From the NCBI RefSeq assembly GCF_027943255.1, contig NC_072892.1, positions 165,790,792 to 165,854,791 on the forward strand: 64,000 bases of DNA. Reading direction: 5' to 3'. This DNA comes from Anastrepha obliqua. Taxonomy: Eukaryota; Arthropoda; Insecta; Diptera; Tephritidae. Position numbers and translations under genes: made by a program. Positions 31,866-42,234 of the stretch are shown piece by piece (position 1 is the stretch's first letter; each line of letters opens with the position of its first letter). The notes beneath the pieces were generated by a model, which made no database searches, was not told the DNA's origin, and saw only the letters and a program-made list of their open reading frames with translations.

Positions 31866-33345
31866 AGTAAAATTCAAGATCTCGAACAATCTGTTGAAGA
31901 TTATTCGTAGCTATCTAAGCAATCGCGTGCTGCTACGAAACGCGAGAAGGATGCAAGACTAAACAAATAACAGCAGGTGCGGCCCAAGGATCAATAATCG
32001 GACTTGAACTTTGGAATATAAGCTACGATGAAATCCTTCAAATAGAGATGCCTGAGGATATGCATATAGTGGGATACGCAGATGATATTGCAGCTGTAAT
32101 AATCGCTCGAAACACTGACGAAGCCAAAAGGAAGGTAAATCAGGTGATGATCCGAGCTCAGACATGGCTAGAGGATCATGGATTAAAGTTGGCCACAGAG
32201 AAAACAGAGCTAATCCTTCTAACCAACAGACGTGTCCTATTAGGAGTAGATATACAAGTACTCGATGTCACTTTATTGTTTAAAAGAGTGGTCAAATACC
32301 TAGGAGTGCAATTAGACACAAGGCTAACCTACTGGGCGCATATAAACCATGCTGCCACAAGAGCTGCCAAGGAAAGCGGCATGTTAAGTGAGCTCATGGC
32401 AAACCTTGGAGGTCCAACGCAGAACGCGACGAACTCGATTCTCTTCTACGCCTGCGAAACATGGGCAGATTCGCTAAGAGTGCAATGCCGGCGGAAAACT
32501 CTGCAATTTGTGCAACGCACCTGCGCTCTCAGAGTGGCTTCGTACAGAACCCAGATACTACAGAACAGTATCTGAATCAGCGGTTTTAGTTATCAGCGGA
32601 ACCATTCCTATAGATATTCTAGCACAAGAACGCAAACGGAGATGGGAGGCAAAAATCACAGGAATTCCAGTACCACGCTTATCCGATATTAGAATTCAAA
32701 CGCTCACACTTTGACAGGCAAGATGGAACTCTGAACGGTACGGTAGATGGACAGTAAGGCTAATATCCGATCTAAAAAAGTGGGTAGAAAGAAACCGCGA
32801 TGAGGTTAACTATTAGCTTTTTTGTTCGGACATGGATCCTTTCGCAAGTATTTGTGGAATGGAAAAAGTGAGCCTACCAAACTACATATAGGGAGATACT
32901 GAGTTTGATATGGCGGAGCACATCTTATTTAAATGCGAGAGGTGGAACATAGCGAGAACAGCTCTGCACCGAGCTATTGGTGTATTTACACCTGAAGAAA
33001 TAATCGAGAAAAATATTATAGAAGAGGAAAAATGGTATGCCGTTGCAAATTTCGTGGAGGATATTAACCGAAAAAAGAAGCGTGAAATGGAAACTTATGC
33101 TGAAGAGCATTGGACAAAGGTTTCTCAAAACAGACTACTCTGGACGCAGGGTGAATAAGTGAGTGTTCTTCTTAGGACATCGTCTTGGCCATCTACCTCG
33201 AAGCAATGCGGAAGCAGTCCCGGGGTGGAGGGAAAAATCCCAGAGAAGAGGAGGGGTATGTTTAGTGGAATCACCACACACGTAGTAGCGACGGTTGCTA
33301 TATAGTGCGAAGACATTTTTAACCCAACCCCGTCAAATAAAAAAC
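31866..33345 (+). pseudogene. R1-clade-like LINE, 5'-truncated, embedded in the TTAC satellite
   Basis: The first part (31866-32040) holds frame-shifted RT sequence (IIRSYLSNRVLLRNAR, then WNISYDEIL-like). The main frame from 32048 gives MHIVGYADDIAAVIIARN (the YADD catalytic box), LKLATEKTELILLTNRR and VVKYLGVQLDTRLTYWAHIN, then PTQNATNSILFYACETWADS. The C-terminal coding part after 32575 is broken into several frames and ends with KHRM-free but recognisable HILFKCERW (Cys-rich end). The 3' untranslated part (33160-33330) shares 'tagtgg...accacac' and 'agtgcgaag.catttt' with the copy at 54025-55843, then runs into an A-rich tail followed by more TTAC repeat. Confidence 0.75.
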
Positions 33346-33376
33346 AACAAACTTACTTACCTACTCACTTACTTAC
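33346..33376. repeat. TTAC satellite, distal part
   Basis: 'acttacttacctactcactt' continues the 30995-31865 array on the far side of the LINE. Confidence 0.8.
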
Positions 33377-33404
33377 ACCGCCATATAGTAAAACCGGGAG
33401 GATG

Positions 33405-33760
33405 AGTGATTGATAGAGCGTTTTTTTTCGCGCGCCGAGAGAGATCTTTGCTTTTCAATTGGCTGCCCTGCTCAAGGTAACACCTATTGGCAATAATTAT
33501 TCTACGCCGTATCTCTTGGCTGATGTTGTTGTTGGTGATAATACAGGATACTAAATAGACAAAGTCTTTGACTACAACGGACTTGTAATTGTCAATCGCA
33601 ACCTGCTTTCCAATACGCGTAGACATTTTGCTTGTTGACTGAAAATACTTTATTTGGCCCTCGTTTACCGCAAGACTCATTCGACGGAATTTTTTCAAGA
33701 CTGGGGAAAGTAGCACTGATTGCCCGCTGACTAATGCCAACAATGTCGATATCATCAGCG
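33405..33760 (-). pseudogene. RTE-like LINE reverse transcriptase fragment
   Basis: On the minus strand the frame has SLAVNEGQIKYFQSTSK, VVVKDFVYLVSCIITNNN and ISQEIRRRIIIANRCY. It aligns segment for segment with VVNEDKTKYLLSS, VKDFVYLGTSINTDNN and VSLEIQRRISLANKCS in the fragment at 14737-15225. The YADD box lies just beyond its start and the sequence before that is missing. It is truncated at both ends. Confidence 0.7.
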
Positions 33761-34132
33761 TATTTACAATGTAATCAAATCGTTGGAGCCATTAAAAATA
33801 TTAGCACAAAAATGTTCAACAGCGGTCTAACAAAATAAAATAAATAATTTAAAAATTTTATTTTTATATAATTTTAATTTAATTTAAAATAATATAAAAT
33901 AATTTTCAAAAACTCTGAATTTTAGTTTAAACAAGCAAACTACCAGAGTGTATGGAATCGAATTTGAAGAGAATTTCATTGATAAATATGTGGCAACCCT
34001 GCCACTATCTTATAACGCTATTGAGCCTTGACATTTAGCTTTTGATACGATACGTAATGTTGCAGCAAATGAGTGAGCTTCCTTTTGAGATGACACACCT
34101 TAGGGCTCACATGAGTTGAGCTGGAAAGCCCC
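33761..34132. other. No recognised feature
   Basis: AT-rich intergenic DNA with no recognised element. Confidence 0.35.
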
Positions 34133-34210
34133 GAAATCGAAATCCCCAAAACAAAAATCGCCAAAACAAAATCTCCAAAATCAAAATCCCCAAATATAAA
34201 ATCCTCACGA
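34133..34210. repeat. Short minisatellite, unit about 14-15 bp
   Basis: Five imperfect units of the form AAATC(C/G/T)CCAAAACAA, for example 'aatccccaaaacaaa', 'aatcgccaaaacaaa', 'aatctccaaaatcaa' and 'aatccccaaatataa'. Confidence 0.75.
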
Positions 34211-34280
34211 TTTGAGACCTAATCTGAACGCCTTTACACAAACCAAGGGGATTCCATGTTTGTGTAATATTGTCCTTTAA

Positions 34281-35009
34281 GGGGGTCTTCTACCGTCGCG
34301 CCTTAATCTCGGGCCTATTTTTGGGAATTAATTACAAAGCAACCACTTGAGATAATGAAATCAGATTTTTTTTATTTAATTTGCACAAGTTTGCACTATT
34401 TAAAAATATATTTTTCAAATCGAATTCTTTGGCCCTGTGTCCTTGAACCGTCCTCGAGGTTGCCCTTGTAAAAATGTCCTAGGCGACTTTGTGGCACGCG
34501 ATCGACCATTTTACTTATCTGAAATCAAAAAATTTTTTTTTTTTATCATAAAGTGTAGCGTTGGCTATGTTTTCCCAGTGGCGATTTTAAATATTTTGAA
34601 ATTTGTAAAAAATGCGTGATTTTAAAAAAAAAGTTTGAAAATTTCCTCTTTTTTTTACACTTTAGAGGCCCGCAAAATTAAACTAATCAAAAATTGAAAA
34701 AAGTGGTCTGGGAAAACATAGCGAGATGTTCACTGAATAACTGGAAAAAAGATGGAATGAATTCGACAAATATTTATAGTAGATGTGTGACCAGAAAGTT
34801 GAAAAAAGTCAACTTTCGGGAAAAGGCGTTTAAAGATAAAGAAACGCTCGAAAATGCCACGCGCATGCATGTATTCTCCCCGAAATGCTCATGAAGGAAC
34901 ATGTTTTTCATAAAACCCTCTTTATAGCATACTCTTAACATTAGTAGCTTTTAAAAAATCTAAAAAAAAAAAAATCGATTTTTTCAAACCGTGACGGTAG
35001 AAGACCCCC
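34281..35009. mobile_element. TTAA-flanked non-autonomous element A
   Basis: Left end GGGGGTCTTCTACCGTC and right end GACGGTAGAAGACCCCC are exact inverses (17 bp). They are flanked by TTAA at 34277-34280 and 35010-35013. The length is 729 bp. A 60-codon frame inside (34437-34619) has no recognisable product. The TTAA target is diagnostic for piggyBac-type transposition in insects; the GGGGG terminal start differs from the usual CCC. Confidence 0.8.
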
Positions 35010-35079
35010 TTAAGGGGGGAGCCTGGTTTATAAGGTAAAAAAAATCAATTTTTTTCCATTTTAAGCGATTCCTAATATA

Positions 35080-36390
35080 CAGGGTGGCGCACGAATCGTG
35101 CTACAAAAACAAAACGTAATAACTTTTTTTCTGTGTGAGTAATCGGCTTTTTTTTTTTTTATTTTGCAGATTAGTATTTAGATTTACAAAAAATGGAGGC
35201 TTGGGATACCGAAAAGAGGATTTGGATAGTGCAGCGGTACCATGCTTTGCAGTCCATCATTTCCGTCCAAAGGGAATTTAGGCGGGAGTTTGGCGGCACT
35301 CCCCCGAGCAGATGGGCCATTATGAGGCTGGTGAACATGTTTGCTGAATCTGGAAGCATCGCACGCAGACCGTACCATCGAGATCCCCATGTTCGGGTCG
35401 AAGCCACAATCGCGGCTGTAGCATCGTCAATTCAGGCAAATCCAAGAGTTTTGACTCGTAACTTGTCGGCGCAAATTGGAGTTAGCAGACGGTCATTGCA
35501 GCGGATAGTTCATGATGACTTAAACTTGTTTCCGTACAAAGTTCAAATCACAAGCAAATTAAACCCTCTGGATTTGCCTATTCGCCTGGAATTTTGCCAA
35601 AAAATTATTGAAATGGCCGAAGAAGACAACAACTTCATAAATTGCTTGTTTATGTCTGATGAGGCCCATTTTGATCTAAACGGCAATGTAAACAAGCAAA
35701 ATTGCCGTATATGGAGTCAATCAAATCCGCAAATACTCCATGAGATTGAACTGCACCTAGAACGAGTCACAGTGTGGTGCGCAGTTTCATCAAGGTGCAT
35801 TGTCGGGCCATACTTCTTCGAAGAAAACGGTGTAACAGCGACTGTAAATGGGGACCGTTATTTAAACATGTTGAAGGAGTTTTTTTATCCAGAACTGCGG
35901 CGAAGACGTATCCCTTTTAACAGCATTTGGTTCCAGCAAGATGGAGCAACTGCACATATAGCCAGACCGGTTATGGAGGAGCTCCAACGAAAATTTAGAA
36001 ATAAATTGATATCCAGAAATTCCACTTTCCGCTGGCCCCCAAGGTCACCTGACCTCACTGCACCAGATTTTTTTTTATGGGGTTATCTCAAACAAGAGGT
36101 GTATAAAGCAAAACCAAGTAATTTGACTGAATTGAAGCAGTCCATCACAACAATAATTGAGGCGATCCCGACTTCAACCCTTCAGTGCGCAATGAACAAT
36201 TTTCTCATCAGGTGTCGCATATGCGTGAATGAGCATGGAGGTCATTTACGTTCTATTATTTTCAAAACTAATTAGTTACATAAAATAAAATTGAATTATC
36301 TATACAATAAAAAAACAAAAAGTTAAATACATTGATTAGAAAAAAAGTTATTACGTTTTGTTTTTGTAGCACGATTCGTACGCCACCCTG
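35080..36390 (+). mobile_element. DD41D (rosa-type) mariner, complete, nested in element B
   Basis: The TIRs are about 52 bp with a single mismatch: CAGGGTGGCG(C/T)ACGAATCGT, continuing to '...aataactttttttc'. They are flanked by TA at 35078-35079 and 36391-36392. Length is 1311 bp. The near-identity of the TIRs and the intact gene point to a recent insertion. Confidence 0.93.
35193..36275 (+). CDS. Mariner transposase, DD41D type, intact
   Basis: This is a frame of 360 codons with no interruption. The N-terminal half is the DUF4817-like DNA-binding region (TEKRIWIVQRYHALQS, then helix-turn-helix motifs with SAQIGVSRRSLQRIVHDDLN). The catalytic core shows the first Asp in FMSDEAHFDLNGNVNKQN and a TVWCAV...IVGPYFF strand. 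The second Asp is in WFQQDGATAHIARPV and the third in DLTAPDFFLWGYL. The second and third are separated by 41 residues, which defines the DD41D (rosa) group. Its role is cut-and-paste movement of the surrounding element at TA sites. It is about 30% or so similar in plan to the broken copies at 23800, 46762 and 57963; that figure is a visual impression, not a calculation. Activity is unproven. Confidence 0.94.
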   Translation: MEAWDTEKRIWIVQRYHALQSIISVQREFRREFGGTPPSRWAIMRLVNMFAESGSIARRPYHRDPHVRVEATIAAVASSIQANPRVLTRNLSAQIGVSRRSLQRIVHDDLNLFPYKVQITSKLNPLDLPIRLEFCQKIIEMAEEDNNFINCLFMSDEAHFDLNGNVNKQNCRIWSQSNPQILHEIELHLERVTVWCAVSSRCIVGPYFFEENGVTATVNGDRYLNMLKEFFYPELRRRRIPFNSIWFQQDGATAHIARPVMEELQRKFRNKLISRNSTFRWPPRSPDLTAPDFFLWGYLKQEVYKAKPSNLTELKQSITTIIEAIPTSTLQCAMNNFLIRCRICVNEHGGHLRSIIFKTN

Positions 36391-37083
36391 TATTTCAGAG
36401 TATTCACACAAAGTTACAGAACCTAATTCTCAATATTGCCGTAGATACAAAGCCAAAGGTAGGCGAGCTTTAGGTAGTTACGCTGTGACCGGACAGCTAT
36501 AGTACAAATTTTATCTTCTTTTCTCGACTTTTCATTTTTATGATTTCTTTGAATTGGCGTACATGAAAGAAAAAAAACGAATGAACCTTTTGAAATGAAT
36601 CATAGCTTGTTCCCTTCAGTATTAAATTCTCTTCTATTTGAACTAACAAAATACATAAAAAAAAAATTTTCAAGAGTTTCATACCATGTTGAATTGAATT
36701 TTTTTTTATAGAAAGGCATTTTTTTCTTTAAAACCTCCAAAAAGTTGAAATTTTGGAATTTCTCTCAGTTTTCTTAGTTCATCTAGAATAAAAAATCATG
36801 ATAATTAGAAATCCATTTGACTTTTTTGCTTTAGATAATAATTACGAGCTGTATCTTGTACGCCAGTTAGAAGCTCCAGCGTTGCAGCGCTCTACTAATT
36901 TCTATGTTAAACATTTTTTTCCACTTTCAACTGATTTTTTTAACCAGTAAAAACAAATTTTATACTTTTTGAATGTTCATTAAAAGATAGAAAAAACTTT
37001 GCAGTGCTAAATTAATTTTTTCCTTAAAAAAAATCGCAAAGAGATGCAATTTTTAGACCTCATAAACCAGGCTCCCCCCTTAA

Positions 37084-38330
37084 ATTTAGTTTAGTATTGA
37101 ACATTTCTTTTATATTGTATTTAGAGATATACATATATCCACGCGTCCCATTACTACCTATAATCAGAATTACCATAAAATCATATTTTTACGCTGTGAG
37201 CTACTCTACTACGTTCCTATGACATTGAAAAGTCCTGTCAATAGTAAAAGTCAATAGAAAAAAGTTTAATAGAAAATTTTTAAAACAGAATTTAATTAAT
37301 TCACAATAACTCATCAATGTTGACGCATCTACGAGATTAATGGAAATTGTGCGAAAAAAATGAAATGAAGGTTGCCAATAAAATATGCAAAAAGTCCAAA
37401 AACAAATGATTAATTATTATTTTTTATTAGGTTAAAAAATATTATAAACTACACAAATAATGCAATCACTTTGTAGTTTTTTAATCGAATAGCATTGCAT
37501 CAAATTTCATGGCATAAAAAATTGCGATATTGAAATTGAAAGGCGAATGGGTAAACAGAGAGACAGCGATGATGAAGAGAAAATATGACTAATTACTTTG
37601 ATCAAATTTTTATAAAGGTTTTGATATAATTAAAATTTAGTTTAATGTTAATTAATGGATTTTTATTTATTCTTTGGAATATAATAAAAGTAAATAAAAT
37701 GAGACTTTACACAGCGTTAAATAACTATTGATCTAGAATTTATTGACTGGTTTTGACTTTTATTTGTTTGTCATTAATTTTAATATTTTTTTATGATAAT
37801 ATACTTCATTCTTTTGCAAAAACCATACAAAATCAAGTTTAAAATTTGTGTAAATGAAAAGAAAAAACAAATCAATAAATTTTCATTAAAGCTTTTTAAT
37901 CTGAGTCTTTAGAAAAGTTTGTAATATGCAGATTTATAGACCATTAAATTTTAGTCCAACAATATAGGTATACATCTCAAGTGTTTTAAAATTGCATTGA
38001 TTTTTTAGAATTTTTTTCATTAGCGTTCCTGTGTATTTTCTCAATATAACGAATTATTGGAATTTTTTTATGCAGATGAAATACCCAACGACGTCAGCAA
38101 AAAATTGTTTCAAATCAAGCAATTTTTGAGGTGTTACTATTTATTACACCAAAATTCAATGGGTTATAAAATTGCATACTCGAAATATTTTTTAATAAAA
38201 ATTAGTTTGAAACTTGAGTTTATATGATTCGCTTAGGAGAATGAACCATATTTTCATAAAAAATTATTGAAATACTATAAAAAACAAATAAATTATCAAA
38301 ACTTATCTAGAGCCCTAGTGCCATAGTTAT
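37084..38330. other. No recognised feature
   Basis: Very AT-rich intergenic DNA. No element ends or coding similarity were seen. Confidence 0.35.
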
Positions 38331-38399
38331 TTAACCCTCCGTTGGGCACCTAAGTATGGCAAAACTGCCTTTTTCGATTTTGGACTTGAATCTGAAGAA

Positions 38400-39445
38400 T
38401 TTCTGTTCTTCCACCCATATTCCATCAAAGGAGGAGTCGACCGGGGGCAACACTTGGAGGTAGGTCCTGTTGGACGGTAGGGTTGGACGAGGAGTATTCT
38501 GCCAAGAGCTCCCCTTCAAACTCAAATTCAGGTTACCGGATCACTGCAATGTGTTCCAAGCATAGCTGGCCGCAATTAAAGAAGCGGCTGACTGTCTACT
38601 TACTTGCGTAATAACTGTTTATTAGGTAAATATTTATTCCGATAGCCAAGCGGCAATTAAGGCCCTAGGCTCTATTATGGTGCATTCGAAACTGGTCAGG
38701 GAATGCCTTGTCTCTCTCTCGATTGCTTTAGAATTCTTCGATATAAAGATAATTTTGGGTACCCGGTCACAGTGACATTGCTGAAAACTGCGAAGCCAAC
38801 GAACTGATTAGACAAGGGACCTGTGAGGTAGTGTGCCCGCGAAAAGAGAGGATCGGGATCCCCTTGACAACCTGCGCTCTACTCCTGGAAGGATGGGCTT
38901 TGCACCAACTCAGCGAGCGCTGGGCAAATACACGAACGTGTAAGTTCGCGAAGTCCTTCTGGCCACGTTTGGATAGGAGGCGTTCGAGGGATATCCTGAG
39001 GATGACAAAATCTCATCTCTCAAATTTCGTGGGCATCCTCACGGGGCACTATCTGCGGGGTATACATGCCGTGAGATTCGGAATTACTTCGGGTCCTTTT
39101 TGCGTCAGCTGTATGGAGGATGAGGTGGAATCATCTCAGCACCTGCTCCTTAGCCGCACCGCTTTCGCGGGACTAAGATTCAAGCATCTTGGTTCTCACT
39201 TCTTTTCTGCGCCTGCAGAAGCAGGTCTGGATAGCAAAAATCTGATGAACTTCATCAGCAGCATAAAGAGGCTAACACAGTCGAAAATTAGTCACCGTTC
39301 ATACTCAACCCTCCCCACCCCTCTCCTTTTCGTCATATCGTTTTGTTTTTCCTTCACCTCTTGCAATGGTATCACACAGGATGAACCAAACTTCTTTCGT
39401 TCAAGTGGGCCCACTCTATGGGCAACCATTATTACCTAACCTAAC
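38400..39445 (+). pseudogene. LOA/I-like LINE 3' end, copy B
   Basis: It has THIPSKEESTGGNTW, GRGVFCQELPFKLKFRLPDH and IYSDSQAAIKALGSIMVHS (RNase H), then RIGIPLTTCALLLEGWALHQ, FWPRLDRRRSRDILRMTKSH and CVSCMEDEVESSQHLL. These match the protein of copy C block by block. Its 3' untranslated end ('gggcccactctatgggcaac' then 'cattattacctaacctaac') matches the 3' ends of copies A and C. Several stops and frameshifts are present. It is 5'-truncated within RNase H and lies within the piggyBac-type element. Confidence 0.8.
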
Positions 39446-39589
39446 GACTTGTGCTTCCAAGTAGCACTAAAACTTAATTTTCTATCGATTTATGAATATA
39501 ACCTTTTAAAAAGGGTCCTGAACAGGACAAAAAAAAAGAAGAGGTTTAAAAAGTTTCCCAGTCGGTTTGACCTTTCATTTCTTTTGCAA

Positions 39590-39965
39590 CATGGGGGATG
39601 TCATGGCATTGGCAAGGAAATTGATGGACTCAGAAAAGTGATGCGAACCGAAATTTTTTGATTACTTTATTGAACTCATTGACCCTTGCAAGCATCGAAA
39701 ATCATATGAATAATCCAGCCGTTATTTCTCAATTCAGTACTGGTTTGCCCATGGAATCAGTTCTCAACAAACCAACTATCCCTGGAAATATTGTAGTCAA
39801 GCACCCAACCGGAGCCGATACACTAACAGCGAAGAGTTATTGTCGTCTGTGTGTACAAAGAGGCACAAATCTTCGTCGAAAAACTCGTTGCTATTGAGTC
39901 TAAGAACCCAGTATGTTTACGGCACTCAAAAATCTCGTATACACATTTTGCTTGCCTTACACCGA
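39590..39965 (+). pseudogene. piggyBac transposase C-terminal remnant
   Basis: One frame gives SYCRLCVQRGTNLRRKTRCY. A +/-1 shift then gives SKNPVCLRHSKISYTHFACL. Together these form the C-x2-C...C-x4-C-x2-H-type domain at the end of piggyBac transposases; compare CCDCGRARNKC...CNACNKFICPDHSK in the element at 26449-28084. The preceding sequence LLNSLTLASIENHMNNP also fits the pre-Cys region. The catalytic domain is lost. Confidence 0.6.
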
Positions 39966-40653
39966 ATACTTAAATAAGTATCACTTCATATTTTACCATA
40001 AATTTCATTGGAATCAACTTTTTTTCTTCAGCCTTCTTTGAAATGAGTCCAAATAAAGAATAAAACAAAAGAAACCTTTATTTCACAAACCAAAATATTT
40101 CCAGCGATTAGTTTTGCTTCTGTAGGTAGCTCAACGCGCACAGTTACACTCTGCATCAGTGGCGCTAGCGAGAGGAAGCGCGCGACCGCGGTAATAGCGC
40201 AGACACACGAAATTTAGCGAAGTCTTCAACCATCTGTGCGATCCTTCTGCCAGAAAAATGTGAAACACAGATTGCGCTCTAAGCAGTAAGAAGGCGTTGT
40301 CCCTAAGCAACGACAGGTGGGCATCCCCACTACTTAGGACTGGTAGCGACAGCCTAATCAGCTACCCTGTTAGAAATCAAAACAGATTAACGAAACCAAT
40401 GCAAGACTGAGTCTTGTCGAGGATCTATGCTCCCAAGAGGAGTGAACAAGGAAAAAAAAACAGGGTATGAATGGAATGAAAAATGTACCAGACTAAAAAT
40501 ATATATTTTATATTTTTATATATTTAAATTTTAGTTGTGAAGGTGGCGCATTAGCCATATATTCCCAGACAAATGTATGCAAATTCATAGGGGCTTAGCC
40601 AGAGCCCGGTGCCCAACCGAAGGTTTCAAAAAAGGTGTCCAACGGAGGGTTAA

Positions 40654-41399
40654 GGCAGTTTAACAAAATATTTCATTAATTTTAAGGGAGGCATATTACA
40701 AACACATGCAATTTTATTCTATATTTGTGGTTAAAAACAGAAAGAATAAGTAAAAACTAGTCCTCGATTTGTCATACATAAGGAATGTGACAGCTATCAT
40801 ACAATCAATTTCAACTAACTTTGACGCTTCACTTTTTGTTGCTACTGACAAGATAATGTAGAAAATAAATATTAAAAAAAAAAACTAAGCAATAGAGTAG
40901 AAATGCAGTTATTTCATGCAGTACAAAAACAAACATGAAATAAAACCATAATGAATTTACACTCCTAAAACTACGGTAATTAATTAAAAATTTTAAAGTT
41001 CTATCAGGTGCTCCATGATAGGTGATTTTTTCACTCATTTGCTACCATTCTGTGAAAAAATGTTTACTTTCTCATTTAAACACCGACAAAGTAGTTCGGA
41101 GAAAATATTATTTTGCACTTTTCTAGCATTCACTTCAATATTGTTATCCTATCATCATCTATCATAGATTTTTATATCATCTATCCATTTGAAAAATCTT
41201 AAAGATGACATAAAAAACTCCGTCTAGGAATTATTCACTACTGACATCTAGGCATCACTTTTGGAAGACCCTTAATTTCAGATTACTTAATTAAAATATG
41301 CGCATATTCTGAATCGGATATATTCACATCGGACTATAAATAACATATTTCGAGAATTCCCAACTCTTGCACCCCCTGGGAGGTAGGTTAGATTAGTCT
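40654..41399. other. No recognised feature
   Basis: AT-rich intergenic DNA. Confidence 0.35.
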
Positions 41400-41720
41400 C
41401 CTATTTCTAATCCCTGATGTGGTTAAGCCACTTTGTCTCTCGGATAACTTATAAGATATTGTAGGTGATAGCAGCTTAAAAGACTGCAAGACACCCAAAG
41501 AAGTAAAAGTTTAGATAGCGATACCGAGTTCTGGGGGAAGTATTGGACACTTTTAACCTCCTCCTCGATACTGTAGCTGCAACAGAAGTTTTTTGAAGGA
41601 AACCCCATACGTTTCAATGTGTTCCCATTACGCAATGCCCGGTGATGATGCTAACCGGCGTAGTATTGGAAGGCCGCTCTAGATTAATAAGTGACCAGGC
41701 TCTGTGTTCACTACCTCTAG
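41400..41720 (-). pseudogene. LINE C-terminal Cys-rich fragment
   Basis: On the minus strand the frames give NTTPVSIITGHC-like, then MRNGNTLKRMGFPSKNFCCS followed by YSIEEEVKSVQYFPQNS. It has the same order and much shared DNA with the fragment at 19360-19690 ('gttgcaacagaagt' versus 'gctgcaacagaagt'). Confidence 0.55.
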
Positions 41721-41764
41721 GTTAGAAATGTCTAGTTTGGTAGAGAGGTGATGAAAAGCAATAC

Positions 41765-42165
41765 TACGTAATGGTGACTTTGGACATCAAGAGCGCCTTC
41801 AATTCGACAGCTTGGGGACATGTTGTTAACGCACTAAAAAATCTAGAGGTTTCGATCTATATATTTACTATTTTAAGAAGCTACCTGGTTGATAGAGTTT
41901 TAGAATATGCTACGGGAAATGGAATCAAAAAGTATTTTATAACCGCAGAAGTGCTGCAGGGATCATGGCTTAGACCTTTATTATAGACCATTTCATATGA
42001 CGGGGTGTTTCGTCTCTCGCTCCTATCAGGTTTACATACAATAGATTACGCGGACAACATAGCGCATTGGTAATTTGGTTTCGAGATTGAATTACGGGCA
42101 AACGCCGCAATTTCAACAGCAACAAATTAGCTGGGTAGTGTGGGAAATCCATTGATTGATTAGAT
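41765..42165 (+). pseudogene. R1-clade-like LINE reverse transcriptase fragment
   Basis: The frame gives MVTLDIKSAFNSTAWGHVVN (RT motif with the first catalytic Asp) and ILRSYLVDRVLEYATGNGIK, then a stop. It continues TISYDGVFRLSLLSG and a YADNIA version of the YADD box. The order matches R1-clade ORF2. It is interrupted by stops and ends before the thumb domain. Confidence 0.65.
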
Positions 42166-42234
42166 ATGTGGAGGGTTGGACAAGTCCAAGCACTCAGTCA
42201 GTAGACCATTGTACTACACCCGGTACACCGTCCG

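Larger units (their letters stand above)
35014..37079. mobile_element. TTAA-flanked non-autonomous element B, interrupted by a mariner
   Basis: Left end GGGGGGAGCCTGGTTTATAA and the inverse at the right end (one mismatch) are flanked by TTAA at 35010-35013 and 37080-37083. The left TTAA is the same one that ends element A. Without the mariner (35080-36390 plus one TA) the element would be about 753 bp, close to element A in size. No coding content of its own was recognised. Confidence 0.8.
38335..40649. mobile_element. piggyBac-type element, TTAA-flanked, carrying a LINE fragment
   Basis: Left end CCCTCCGTTGGGCACCT and right end the inverse of CCCTCCGTTGGACACCT are flanked by TTAA at 38331-38334 and 40650-40653. 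A CCC start next to TTAA is the classical piggyBac arrangement. Of the 2315 bp, about 1050 is a LOA/I-like LINE 3' piece (38400-39445) placed close to the left end. The transposase survives only as a C-terminal remnant (39590-39965). A GC-richer unidentified segment (40120-40450) lies before the right end. Confidence 0.8.

Noticed and set aside
34281..37079. Treating the two GGGGG-ended blocks as one large element
   Set aside because: Each has its own exact inverted termini and TTAA at both sides; the terminal sequences of A and B are different.
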